Shown here piece after piece: positions 54,101 through 64,000 of a stretch of 64,000 bases of DNA. The stretch comes from Pyropia yezoensis (Eukaryota > Rhodophyta > Bangiophyceae > Bangiales > Bangiaceae), in the NCBI GenBank assembly GCA_009829735.1, contig CM020620.1:9865794-9929793 (forward strand), given 5' to 3'. A model generated the notes under the pieces. It was given only the letters and a program-made list of their open reading frames with translations. It ran no database searches and was not told where the DNA came from. The first letter of the stretch is position 1. Each line of letters opens with the position of its first letter. The translations under genes and the position numbers were made by a program.

Positions 54101-57100
54101 TCAAAGTAAAAGCTTTTGCCCCTTACTTCTTAGTGCCGTGGCATAAAAGAAGATGCCACTCGGGGTAACCCGAATTTTAAGCTTCCTTCTTTTGCAATAT
54201 TTCCGCACGGCTTCAGCCGGCAAACCCGTTGCTAGCCGCCAGGTATCAACCTGGGGGCCATAGCCAAACCAGCGTATGCGTAATTCAAGCGCTCCTTCCG
54301 CATTGAAGCGCTGGTCCACAAATTTCTCGAACACGTACTCTCTGCCATCCCCTGTACTCGGGGAGGGCTGAGCCACTTTAAAGTTGGCTCGTGTTGCCTC
54401 GGCACGTGCCCAGGCAGGATGGCCTGGTTGGGGTGCTGGGGCACGAGTGGCATGGTCACTCGTAACCGTTCGGATCCCTGAAGGGGTCTCCACGGTGAAG
54501 CGCCGCCCATCGGTCCTCAGGACCATGTAGGGGCCCACGCTCTTATGAGCGAGTTTAGACCGCTTACGGGTATGGGAGGCCAGGAAAACCCAGTCCCCCT
54601 CCCGTAGGTCCTTATTCTTCTCCGCGACAGTGGCGTCAAAGGTTTTCTTATACGCATCCTGCGCCTTGGCCAGGTACTTACGCACCTGGGGGATAATGCT
54701 CTTCAAGTCTTCCACAAACCGTAAGGCTGCGGTCTGGGAGTCCTCGTCCTCGCCTTCCCCGAGGTCCTCCTTCTCCTTAAAGGGACGGAGCTTCGGGAGG
54801 CGCTCGACCCCCATTGTTTCCAGCCGCCTTGGGCTCACAAACATCAGGGGGGCCTGCCCAGTGCTAGAATGCACTTGAGTGTTATAGGCCGTTGTGAGGA
54901 GTGAGACATAACGGTCCCACTCCTTTGGGTGCTCCGCGGTATAAACCCGGAGCTGCCTCATAATAGTGCGATTATATCGCTCCACCTGCCCATTTGTTTG
55001 GGGGTGGTAAGGCGTCGTATACTTCGCTTCAATCCCTAGGAGTCCTAAGACCCCCTGGAAAAAGACGGAAGCAAACTGCGGACCGTTATCGGTCAGCGTT
55101 GAGTCGGGTATGCCATAAGACGCTACCCAGACGTCAATAAAGGCGGAAGCCACTGCCACCGCGGTAATCTCCTCCATGGGGACCGCCCGGGTGAGCTTAC
55201 TAAAACGGTCCACCATAACAAGTATAAACCTGTTACCGTTTTCAGAAGCGGGTAAGGGTCCAAGAATATCCATCGCCAGGCTGGCGAAGGGCTCGTTGGC
55301 TGGGAATAGCTTGAGCGTAGACGTATGCCTACGCTCATCCAGCCTATTCCGAGCGCACCCCGTGCACTGGGAATCGTGTTTATACACGTCCACAATCGTC
55401 GTGGGCCAGTACACCCCACGCCTCAGCGTGGCGTACATCCGGCGAGCCCCAGGATGGGCCGCCAATGGTAATTCATGGTGGTACGTCATAAGACGTTCCC
55501 GTAGCGATGTGGGGATGACCATCTGAGTGGTCTCCAGGAAGAAGGACCTCCGGCATAGTATTCCTTCTTCGTTCTCGAAGAAGAAAGCCTTCCTGGCCCA
55601 TTTTGGGTCAGGGGGAGGTACCGACTCCCATTCCTTCCGCCGTTCCAGGCAGAAGGTGTCCTCAGCCTGAGCTTTCATGAGCTCCTCTACCGTAGTTGGC
55701 CCCAAAGGGCGATGCTTCTCGCTCCGCCCGGCCAAAGCCTGAGCAGACCGGGTCAGCGTGGCGAGGACCGGAAGGTCCTCATCTATAGGAGCCTTGTCAG
55801 GCGCGTCCGTGGGCAGGCGTGACAAAGCGTCGGCCACCTTATGGTCGGCCCCCGGTTTATACCGGAGTTTGTAGGTAAACTCAGACAGCCGAAGCCGCCA
55901 ACGGTTAATCCGTATGTTTGGGCTATTTGTAGCCAGCACCGACAAAAGGGCACGGTGATCACACCTTATTACAAATTCCTCCCCTTCAAGGTAGGATCGT
56001 AGGTGTGTCACGGCCCAAACGACACCAAGCGCTTCAATCTCGGTGACGTGATAATTTCTCTAGGCCGGGTGCAACGGCCGGGAGTAATACCCTACAGGGA
56101 GATATTCCCCGTCGGGTTGCTGTTGTATTAATCAACAGCCGAGCTGCTCATAGCTCGCGTCCACGTCCACTATATAGTGGCCGCCCATCCGAGGTATCGC
56201 TAACACGGGGAGTGATAAAAGCAGCCCCCGTAGCGTCTCGAAAGCGTTCCGCTCCACCTCTTTGGGGGGAGATAGCTTCGTAGGAAGTTTGGTACTCGTC
56301 AGCGCGGTTAGGGGCTTCGCTACTTTGGCGAAGTCCCTTACGAAACGCCGATAGACGCCGCACATCCCCAGAAAGCTTTTCATCTGGGTTTGTGTACGAG
56401 GGTATTGCAACCCTCGTAGCGCTCTCGTACTTTTCTCGTTAACGAGAACGCGGCCAGGTCTTATGACATGGCCGAGGTAGTCGACCTCCTCTTGAAAGAG
56501 GTGGCACTTGTTGGCCTTGAGGGAAACCCCATGGGCCTTAAGAAGGGAGAGCACCGTCTCAAGGTGCTCCAAATGATCCTCCGCCGACTTGGAAAAGACA
56601 ATATCGTCATCCAAGTATACCAGGCATATTTGCCACTTCACGCCTGCCAGGATCATGTCCATGGCACGCTGAAGGGTGGCTGGTGCGTTGCACAGCCCAA
56701 AAGGGAGGCGCTTGCACTGCAAAGTGCCAGAGTGGCACGTAAAGGCCGTTAACGGCCGGTCCTCTTTGGCTACCGGTATTTGCCAGTAGCCCGCATTACA
56801 ATCCAACGTCGAAAAGACGTTGGCGTTCCCGAGTGAATGTAAACACTCGTCCATACGCGGGATAGGATATGCATCCTTCACCGTCATCTCATTAAGACGA
56901 CGGTAGTCGATGCAAAATTGTTTACCGCCCCCAGGCTTGGGGACGATTACTACGGGGCTAGCCCACTCCCCGTGGGAGGGTTCTATGACCCCGAGCGAGT
57001 CCATTAATCGGACTTGCTCCTCTTCTACTAGACGGGTCCTAGGACCAGACTTATAGGGATGTTGTCGGACGGGGACCGCTCCTGGCTTAAGCCGGATACG

Positions 57101-58166
57101 GTGAACCGTCTCTTTGATAGTCCCGAGGGTGCCATCCCAGAGAGAATTATATTTCTCTAAAAGCGCCGTGAGCTTAGCTCGTAGGCATTCTGGCACCGTC
57201 CCCAGGTCTATGCCTGTGGCGAGGGAGGATTCCTTCGGAGCCGGTTTCGGCTCCGGATCCTTCAACTCCTCGGAGGAAGCCTCTTGGCTGACGCCATCAA
57301 ACTCAGTAATGTGTCCTATGGCCATGCCGGCACGTAAACGTACCGGCCGCTTAGTCGGATTCATAACCTGTACCGTAGTAGGCTGGCCAGGCTTAAGCGT
57401 GGCAGGCCCCTCGGCCAGTTGCGCTCCATGAATGGAGCGTAATGTGCTCTTGCCACGGATGTATCCGTGGCCTTCAAATTTGCCACGCACTTGAACGTGC
57501 GCAATCGTACCCGGGCGCATAAGCGTCTTCTGGGTAAGGACCAGGAGGGCGTTCCCCCCCCGGGGACACGCACACACCGCCTCCCTGTTCGGCTTGCGGC
57601 GGGGGTTCTTCTGAACCCCCCGCAGTATGGGGACGGTCTCCCCCGATAAGAGGGTGACCGTCTGGTCCTCCGAGTTAATACTCTTAGTTTCGTGGTCCAC
57701 GAATGTCTTCCCCAAGATAACAGGGACGCACATATTCGGAACCACGCCAAAGGATATATATGAGACTTGTTTTCCCACACAGACCCCCAGGGTAACGCTA
57801 CCCACTATGGGGAGCCATCCCCCGTTAACATCATAAAACCTTAAGGTTTCCAGGTCTCCCAGGGGTTCCATAGGAAACCCCCGAGGTAATGCCTGCTTCC
57901 GGACGAGCGAAGGGCCACTCCCGGTATCAAGGATGGCTCTCGTCGCCCATTCATATCCCTTAATAATAAAAAGCCGTACGGCTAATTGATAAGCCGTGGG
58001 TGGTGACACTAATGCCACCATCCGAGCTGCTTGTTTAGCTTCGTCCTTCCCTTTAGGGCGGATCATCTTACGCTTCACCCCACGAGGCCGGGGTAAGATG
58101 CGTTTCAACACGACATCCTCTTCCCCGGGGGAGGAATAATCCTCATCAGGCCTCCCCCTTACTCGT
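54101..58166 (-). pseudogene. pol of element B, two in-frame stops
   Basis: The same order as in element A. Protease is AILDTGSGPS. RT has FCIDYRRLN, STLDCNAGYW, LPFGLCNAP and YLDDDIVFS, where A has YLDDIIVFS. RNase H is IVDVDASYEQLG. Integrase is HELPLAAHPG...CTGCARNR with MDILGPLP, TDNGPQF and NGQVERYN. The chromodomain is EYVFEKFVDQRF...LRIRWFGYGPQVDTW. Stops are a TGA at 56,132-56,134 and a TAG at 56,060-56,062, both in RNase H, with sensible coding sequence between and after them. No ATG precedes the protease region, so pol can only be reached from gag by the -1 frameshift. Confidence 0.9.
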
Positions 58167-58171
58167 TTTTT
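58127..58171 (-). promoter_or_regulatory. -1 ribosomal frameshift signal, element B gag-pol
   Basis: Slippery heptamer A AAA AAC (58,171-58,165) is in gag frame as TCA AAA AAC. A 6-nt spacer GAGTAA holds the gag stop. The stem is GGGGGAGG (58,158-58,151) paired with CCTCCCCC (58,134-58,127) across a 16-nt loop. After slippage the frame reads KKRVRGRPDEDYSSP and runs into the protease. A AAA AAC is one of the strongest known -1 slippery sites. Confidence 0.88.
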
Positions 58172-59961
58172 GAGGAGGGGGTATCCTCAGATGAAGAGTC
58201 CTCTGACTCTTCAATATTCCCGTGGGGGCTAGGCCCCCCTTTAGGGGCGCCAGAAGGCCCCCCCTCAGTGACAACCGCTACGGGCTGCGCTGTCCCCGCC
58301 GTACCCCGCGGGGTACGGCCCTCAACCCGAGCGCGCTCCTTACGGGCTTTCTCAAACTTAGCCCGCGTCTCGACGCTAAGGTCGGGACAGTGGCGCGTAA
58401 AATGCTCATGGCTATTACAAGCCAAGCAGGGGTAGCGATTCAAACGCTCCCTCCCCGCTTCAGTGCCAACGTTGGCCTTCCCCTTGTACAACGAAGGTAC
58501 GGAGGAACCGCTGGGGGTCGTAGCCACCCCCGCTGCAATGCCTTTAGAGGCATTGCGTCGAGCCCGACGCTCCGCGGCGTCTGCGGACCATTGGGCCCGC
58601 AGCTCCTCATTGCGCCGGCGACATATGTCGCCTTTGCGTTGAGCATAGCGTACCAACGCCTCTATGGGCGTGTCTGGTGTATTAAATTCACGGACATCAG
58701 TCCGTACCTCCCACCAGACCCCTTGCATAAAGCGGCCCTTAAGCTGGCTCGCAGTATGAACATACCCGCAGAGCGCATTTGCGTCGCGGACGCGCCGGTA
58801 AAAGGCGGTCTCGGTTTCATCTTCCTCTTGAGCAACGATATTAAACGCTGCCACTTGGGATGATATAATTTCCTCATCCGCATAACTGCGGAGGAGCCAG
58901 TTAACCAGCTCCAGATACAAAGTGACCTCTCCCGCTCGTCCCCCCGCCTTAGAGGGGATAAGGGAGAGGAGCTCCTTCTTGAGTTCCCCTTTGGTAAACT
59001 CCGGAAGGAGGTACATAGCCCGACCTTCTGAGAGGTCGTTGTCATCGCTAGCCTTACGGAAGCGATTTAGGAATTCGAACACCCTTAGAGGGGGGGTCCC
59101 GTCCCAAAGAGCGTCACGCCCAAACGGGAGGGATATCTCTTTGCGCTTCCGGCCTAAGCCGTGAGCCATCTCTTCATCATTGCGTACACTCTTATTGGCG
59201 AGTGCATAAGACTCGCAATCCAGGATACCTTTAAAGGTATCATCATCGGGTATTATCTTGAGCGGAATAATCCGCTCGGGTTCCCCGTTACGTCCGGGGG
59301 ATAGCACACGGGCCACCCGGCGGTGGGTCGAAGCGCTTAAGCGCCTCGCCCCACGTCTCTCAGGACCAACGTCACTTGCCTCTGAAGAGGAAGATGTCTG
59401 CGAATAACCGTGGGGTCGGCGGCGAGTCCGCCGACCAGATCGAGAGATTGAACCCTCGACCTTATCAAGTCGAGCAGAAATTGGTGAGACCACCTCAGTC
59501 AACATCTGGCGGAAAGCCGCCAGAGGAACAGTTCCCATAGCCGTGGAGGACGACCCCCCCACAGCGGGTACGCCCCCCAAAGGGGCGCCTCTAAAATTAT
59601 CCGTATCCATACGGTCCTGGGTGGGCGATGCAAACGTACCCCCACCCGTGGGTGAGGCCCAGGCCCCCCACTCACGGGAGGTAAAGGTAGAGCGGTCGCC
59701 GAAGCCGTGGGCTGCCTCCCCATCAGGGGTCGCGCCTGGAGTGGCTTGTGCCACGCCGGGAGCCCCACCGGCGCCTGGCACTCCACCCGGAGGCAGGTCC
59801 AAACGGGACAAACTCATGCGCTCCCGCTGAGCGGCCGACTCAACACCAGGGTTGGTCCGTGAGGCGCCACCGGGAGCTTCGCCGGTGCCTGCTGTCACGT
59901 TTGACGTTTCCACAGGTGTAGGACCTCCTCCTTGAGGAGGAGCAAAAGTATCAGACTGCAT
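58159..59961 (-). CDS. gag of element B, intact
   Basis: 600 residues from the ATG at 59,961 (MQSDTFAPPQGG); the frame is open upstream but without ATG. The N-terminal 190 residues are Gly/Pro/Ala-rich. The capsid-like helical region (about 250-440) includes LWDGTPPLRVFEFLNRFRKA, EFTKGELKKELLSLIP, YLELVNWLLRSYADEE and FYRRVRDANALCGYVH. A CCHC knuckle (CLACNSHEHFTRHC) is near 530. The Ser/Asp/Glu-rich tail ends SSKNE, two codons past the slippery site. Unlike element A's gag it has no stops or frameshifts and might still supply particle protein. Confidence 0.88.
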   Translation of the reverse strand: MQSDTFAPPQGGGPTPVETSNVTAGTGEAPGGASRTNPGVESAAQRERMSLSRLDLPPGGVPGAGGAPGVAQATPGATPDGEAAHGFGDRSTFTSREWGAWASPTGGGTFASPTQDRMDTDNFRGAPLGGVPAVGGSSSTAMGTVPLAAFRQMLTEVVSPISARLDKVEGSISRSGRRTRRRPHGYSQTSSSSEASDVGPERRGARRLSASTHRRVARVLSPGRNGEPERIIPLKIIPDDDTFKGILDCESYALANKSVRNDEEMAHGLGRKRKEISLPFGRDALWDGTPPLRVFEFLNRFRKASDDNDLSEGRAMYLLPEFTKGELKKELLSLIPSKAGGRAGEVTLYLELVNWLLRSYADEEIISSQVAAFNIVAQEEDETETAFYRRVRDANALCGYVHTASQLKGRFMQGVWWEVRTDVREFNTPDTPIEALVRYAQRKGDICRRRNEELRAQWSADAAERRARRNASKGIAAGVATTPSGSSVPSLYKGKANVGTEAGRERLNRYPCLACNSHEHFTRHCPDLSVETRAKFEKARKERARVEGRTPRGTAGTAQPVAVVTEGGPSGAPKGGPSPHGNIEESEDSSSEDTPSSKNE

Positions 59962-60088
59962 CTCGACCCACCTGTAAAGGCTAGAAAAAAAAGGTACCAA
60001 GGGTCACAACCCAGCCACAGAGCACACGACCAAGAAACCACCCAACAAAAGGAGAGGAGACTCCACCAGAAGACGGAGCAAATCCCCT

Positions 60089-60105
60089 CCCCTGCTGCTC
60101 CACCA
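60089..60105 (-). other. Primer binding site of element B
   Basis: The same 17 bases as in element A, two bases after the LTR, which shows that both families prime with the same tRNA. Confidence 0.8.
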
Positions 60106-60107
60106 AA

Positions 60108-60748
60108 TGTGGTGGTTATCTGGGCGTAAGCCCACACCAACGTGGTACCTTATCCTCCTTTAGGAGATGGTGGGGAACCCGGGGTATAAACCCTGGAGTC
60201 AGAACCGCCGGAACGTAGAGCTCCACGCGAAGGTGGAAGCGTCCGGGACGGGGAGCACGAGGGTAACGCAAGGTTGATTTTTTGTGAGGGGGAAGGAACG
60301 GGCACAGCCCCACGCGCAGATATCCCTCTTTGGCCCGCCGGTCCAGGGCCCCCTGTGGGACCCCGGCGTGCGGGCCAGCACTCCCTACACTAAACACCCA
60401 ATCAAAACACTCAGAACCCTCCAACACATCTCTCCACGCAAAACACGCTCAGTGGAGGGATCTCACTAAATCTCGGCCAGATTGGGGCGGAAGTAGCCCG
60501 CCCTAGATAACTTCCCTTCACTGGCCAGAAGGCCAATTCCAATCGGGCGGGCGTAATCGCTCTACCCGATATTATCTTATCTCCCCCCCCATTCATGGGG
60601 GGATCCAGCGAGGATGACGTGGCGTGTCCCTTCCGAGGGAGGAGCGACCCCACTCCTGCCCCCCATTGGTCAGGGGCAGGGGTCGCCACGATCCTCCTCC
60701 CCCTGAAGGGGGATGCCCCTAGCCCAAGGGGTGTGGTGAACCCCCACA
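60108..60748 (-). mobile_element. 5' LTR of element B
   Basis: 641 bp, beginning TGTGGTGG and ending CCCCCACA on the plus strand, followed by GGTGT. On the minus strand it therefore starts TGTGGGGG and ends CCACCACA, like the TGTGG...CCACA termini of element A. The plus strand carries TATAAA at about 60,185, pointing in the antisense direction. Confidence 0.75.
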
Positions 60749-60753
60749 GGTGT
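60749..60753. other. Target-site duplication GGTGT (right copy)
   Basis: Matches 39,398-39,402 and defines element B's outer boundary. Confidence 0.7.
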
Positions 60754-61019
60754 CACCCATGCACATATGCCACGCATATTATCGCCTGAGCGCGCCGTTT
60801 CCGTGATTGCACCGCCATCAGGAAGCACTCCTGATGCAGTCTTGTACATCCGTGCAATACAAAGAAGAGAGAGAAAAAATCACCCCTCCATAATCTTCCA
60901 TCGTACGCGCCTCAAACTCGGTCAGAAAATAGCTCGCGAGGTGGTCGACGTTTTGCAGCAGTCCCATCCTGGAGAGCTTCTTCCGTTGCCGAGTTCTGCG
61001 CGCTCAAACAAGGGTCGTG

Positions 61020-61052
61020 CTCATGCGCCTTAATGCATGGAACCGACCTTTA
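61020..61052 (-). repeat. 33-bp repeat shared with 36,394-36,426 (inverted)
   Basis: An exact reverse complement of the other copy. Unrelated flanks suggest two insertions or ends of the same transposon family. Confidence 0.7.
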
Positions 61053-61887
61053 GGCGTGACAGGAGGGGGATGGAGCGGCAGCGGCGGTGGGCGCATCACT
61101 CATGACGAAGAGGTGGGATGTGGGATGGCTGCATCGGCAAGCGCGTCGCCGCCAGGGAGCGAGACGAGAGCAGAGCTGTAGCGGCGGCTTGCGCGTCAAC
61201 CTCGAGGAGGGGAAGGCGGGGAAAACGGTCGCGGCGACTGGTGTGTTACCGTCAGGGGGGGGGAGGGGGGTGAGTGGCAGTAGCGATCGGAGCGCCACTT
61301 GCGGGCGGGGAGTGGGTTGAGGGGGGGGGCGACGAACCGGCAAGGGAAAGGAGTTAGGGAGCGTCGACCTTGACAGCGCAGAGGTAGATGGAGGCTAGGA
61401 GGAAGGCAAAGCAATGTCCAGGAGGAGATAGAGGTCACACGGTGGGGGAATGGAAAGCGGGGGACTTGTGAGAGCCTTGAGTGGGGGATGAGGGCGGCGT
61501 GAGAGAGCCGGAGGTGCCCATAGTTGTGAACAGCGAAACAGCGACAGCGTATTGGAGGTGACGGACACGACAGCCGGCAAGAGCGTGCGGTGGGGCGTTG
61601 TATGCCCCGTATAAATAGGGTGGCGTCGGCGGCGCTGACACAGCAGAGCAGTACCTAGAGAAAGCCCACACCGATCTTCCTTGAGGATCGTACTCAGTCG
61701 AAGTCGAATGGGCCTCGGGAGACTGTGATCTCGCGCAGTCAGATATTTACGAGAATATCATAATCTTGGTTGCTGCAAGTCACATCTGCGGTCCTAGGAT
61801 ATGCCACGACCGTGCCATTTTAACGAGAATGATACGAGAATCCTCGATGAGAACGGTCGTTGCTGAAAGTATTCAATGAGAATGAAA
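61053..61887. other. Intergenic, nothing recognised
   Basis: A G-rich block (61,080-61,340), then mixed DNA. No gene supported. Confidence 0.45.
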
Positions 61888-62348
61888 GTAATGCAGTACC
61901 CCGAAATTTGCCTCATGACGACAATAACAACAAGAGGCCCACAACAGGCCAATTGCATGCCTCAGATATCGCTCCACTGGCCAATGAGTGCTCCGCGCTA
62001 GGGTGGAAACAGTGCGATCTGAGACTTTGTCGAGATTTCTGCCCACATCGAAGAGGGAACAGGCATGGCAGGATCCAGCTGCGACCTCTCCCAGTGCTCT
62101 TGAGTGGATCGTGCCGAGATAGAGGGAAATCCGTCCAGATCGTGAGAGAAAACAACAGCTATGTGACCAACCAGCGTTCGGTACCAGATCCGCCGCGACT
62201 GCAGCCAATCATCGCCTGATCAAAAGGACAGTCCCACTGCACGATATTGGTCCGCTGCGGGCTCCCACCACGCGGTTGGCTCATGGCCTTAATGTCACGC
62301 TGTTGCTCTCGTCTCCATGAAGCAAAATTCGGGGAAGTGCAATACATA
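61888..62348 (-). mobile_element. MITE, second full-length copy, inverted
   Basis: 461 bp. Its reverse complement aligns along the full length with 6170-6630. The terminal repeats are CAGTACCCCGAAATTTGCC on the left and CAAAATTCGGGGAAGTGC on the right. No coding capacity. Confidence 0.8.
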
Positions 62349-64000
62349 CACTAAAAAAATCTTAACATTGGGCAGATAAATGGCTCAGTTGGGGAGATGG
62401 CAGCCGACGTAGCCGCCGCCGTGCCGCCGAGCACAGCGCAGTGGGGATTAAAGAATGTCGATGCTTTTTCCAGGATCGGGTTGCCGGGGCTTGTTTTTCT
62501 TGCACGATGATTGCCGAGCGCCTGCGTTCTGTCGGTTGTTCACTGAGACATCCCGCAGGAAATTGCTGATGACCGGCAAGAATCTCCCGCTTTTTTTTCG
62601 TATCGTATTTTCAGCGGACCAATCGGAAGCAGGCTGTTTCCTCAGCGGCTCCCGAAGTGCTCACTCCCCTGACCGCCCCGGTGGACAGCACTGCCGCTGC
62701 CGTCGGCGTGCGGCTGCTCGCTTCCGCTCATTAAAGAGCCCCTGCCGTCGTGTCGCTGTAGCCACACGACCCCCTCCCCGTCCTCCACCGGCGTTTGCGC
62801 GCTGGCGTAGGGAGAAGGCGGCCACCACCTCGATGGTTTTCCCTTCCTGTATCGGCGTCTAGGGCGGGACCTCCATGGTTTTCCCCTCTTGTATCGGTGT
62901 CTAGGGCGGGACCAGTAGTGACTCTACGACACCAGGGGCAAGTCGGCCACGTGCGAGGAGTGTCACAGTCAGAAAGAGTCGTATGTTGTTTTTCGCAGTC
63001 CCTGGTCGGCTTTCTCTTGGTGTGGAGATATGCGGCGTCGCCTACACTTGTCAGGTCGTTGCCGGATCCAGTGCCATGGATTCGCAGACGGTCACCACGT
63101 CGACAACTTGCTGTACGACGTCTGCTGCCTTTTATGTACAAGCTATGCGTGTACGAGGAGAAGTACTGTGTCCCTTTGTTCGTCACGTACCACAGCAGAG
63201 CCCAGCGAGCGACGCATCTTTTGGTTCGTTGCTCAAGATAATTCATTGTACTCCAAAGCCCCAAGAATAAGTTGCTAAATATTTATGGTTTTTTTCAACT
63301 CTTGAGCAGCGCTGTGAGAGGGCCTCACAAGTTTTGCGCAGGCCACTTGGCAACAAAAATCAAGAAAAGCGTGGACACCCTTTAAGCCCCACTGCGCAGG
63401 GGCGGCGACGGCAGGGCCACGGGCAGGGTTGTTCGGTCACAATTATCATACCAAAATTCCTGAGTAAGTTATCGCGAAAAGAAACGATCACGAGGCTGCG
63501 TGTACATAATATCAAACGGTCGACTACGTGTCCCTGGACCCGTGTGAGCCCTCCGTTGAGCCATCGTGCTCGACGGGAAAGACGCGTCGCTGCGAAGGTG
63601 AGGAGGTGCCTCTCAGCTACATGGTCGCCACAGATGTTGGCGTCCTTTCCACCGCCGACGTTGTCCCGCGCATCGAAGGCCACATCGGGGAACAGGCTGC
63701 ACTCCGCGCGAGGGCGGCGAGGCCCGACGCCGTGCGCGTGGCAACCTCCCTGAAGGCGATGCGCCCGTCATCGGCTGGGAAAAAGGGCGGTACGTTGGTG
63801 TGAATGTCGTGAGGGCGGTCGAGTCACCATCAAGCGGCTCATCCTCGTCACCACGGACAAGGTCAGCCATCTCCAGTGGGCCTGTGCTTCAGTTTTGAAA
63901 CACGTGTCATAAAACGTGGCGATAGTTATTATTTGATAATTTTGACCATTATCGCATAACTTTACTAACAGTCGATGGTTTCTTGAAATATAACAACCCG
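62349..64000. other. Intergenic, nothing recognised
   Basis: Short frames on both strands. A 26-bp phrase (GATGGTTTTCCCTTCCTGTATCGG and its variant ATGGTTTTCCCCTCTTGTATCGG) is duplicated at about 62,831-62,900. The frame 63,528-63,803 (+) has ordinary composition but no recognised motif. Confidence 0.45.

Larger units (their letters stand above)
39403..60748 (-). mobile_element. Composite Ty3/gypsy element B (outer element of the nest)
   Basis: Flanked by GGTGT duplications. The order on the minus strand is: 5' LTR (60,748-60,108), primer binding site, gag, pol, antisense ORF (from 53,988 to its break at 52,794), and finally a truncated 3' LTR at 39,770-39,403. Between the break and the 3' LTR lie element A, a piece of element C, a dead Harbinger transposase and a MITE piece. 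These presumably replaced B's own missing segment: the start of the antisense ORF, the polypurine tract and most of one LTR. The 98.6 % LTR identity suggests a fairly recent insertion. gag is intact, while pol has two stops. Confidence 0.7.

Noticed and set aside
56060-56134. Programmed readthrough or frame jump in element B pol
   Set aside because: Two separate stops (TGA and TAG) lie 24 codons apart inside RNase H, with good coding sequence between. Element A is open here and has its own stop elsewhere. Simple decay explains it.
1-64000. CRISPR arrays, bacterial operons, prophage
   Set aside because: No regularly spaced identical repeats with unique spacers. A spliceosomal intron and the SWI/SNF and Ty3/gypsy content show a eukaryotic genome.

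Overview
This is a stretch of a eukaryotic nuclear genome. The host genes are very GC-rich and intron-poor. They code for proteins full of Ala, Gly and Pro runs and sit as GC islands in lower-GC, transposon-littered DNA. The composition, compact genes and poly-G/poly-Ala habit fit a bangiophyte red alga (Porphyra/Pyropia type) best. That is inference from style; no marker gene settles it.

Layout. 1-9.7 kb: decayed repeats, namely a large foldback element with a perfect 151-bp-arm palindrome, a pogo-like transposase fragment, an internally deleted DDE-transposon remnant and a 461-bp MITE. 9.7-30 kb: the gene-bearing part. It holds an unrecognised gene (10.9-11.6 kb, -), an FHA-domain protein with a forkhead-like second domain (12.0-13.5 kb, +), a BRM/SNF2 chromatin remodeller with one intron (14.7-21.8 kb, -), an unrecognised Ala-rich protein (25.9-27.0 kb, +) and a CNNM/DUF21-CBS membrane protein (27.5-29.8 kb, -). 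30-37.3 kb: minisatellites and empty intergenic DNA. 37.4-39.1 kb: a nearly intact IS630/Tc1-like transposase.

39.4-60.75 kb is one composite nest of Ty3/gypsy chromovirus retrotransposons. The outer element B (minus strand) is bounded by the same 5-bp duplication, GGTGT, on both sides. Its 3' part is truncated and holds element A (43,519-52,793, minus strand), an inverted LTR of a third element C and a dead PIF/Harbinger transposase. A and B share a primer binding site, chromodomain integrases and two unusual features. First, each has a canonical -1 frameshift signal at the gag-pol junction: a slippery heptamer (G GGA AAC in A, A AAA AAC in B), a 6-nt spacer that contains the gag stop, then a stem-loop. 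Second, each has a long antisense ORF between pol and the 3' LTR, and the two antisense proteins are related. Both elements carry stops or frameshifts and look dead as protein-coding units. 60.8-64 kb: intergenic DNA with a second full MITE copy.

The most interesting system is this retrotransposon family, with its paired frameshift signals and conserved antisense third gene. Next are the FHA/forkhead-like gene broken at two poly-G tracts, and the transposase acidic tail that is open in one copy and cut off by a single TAG in the other.
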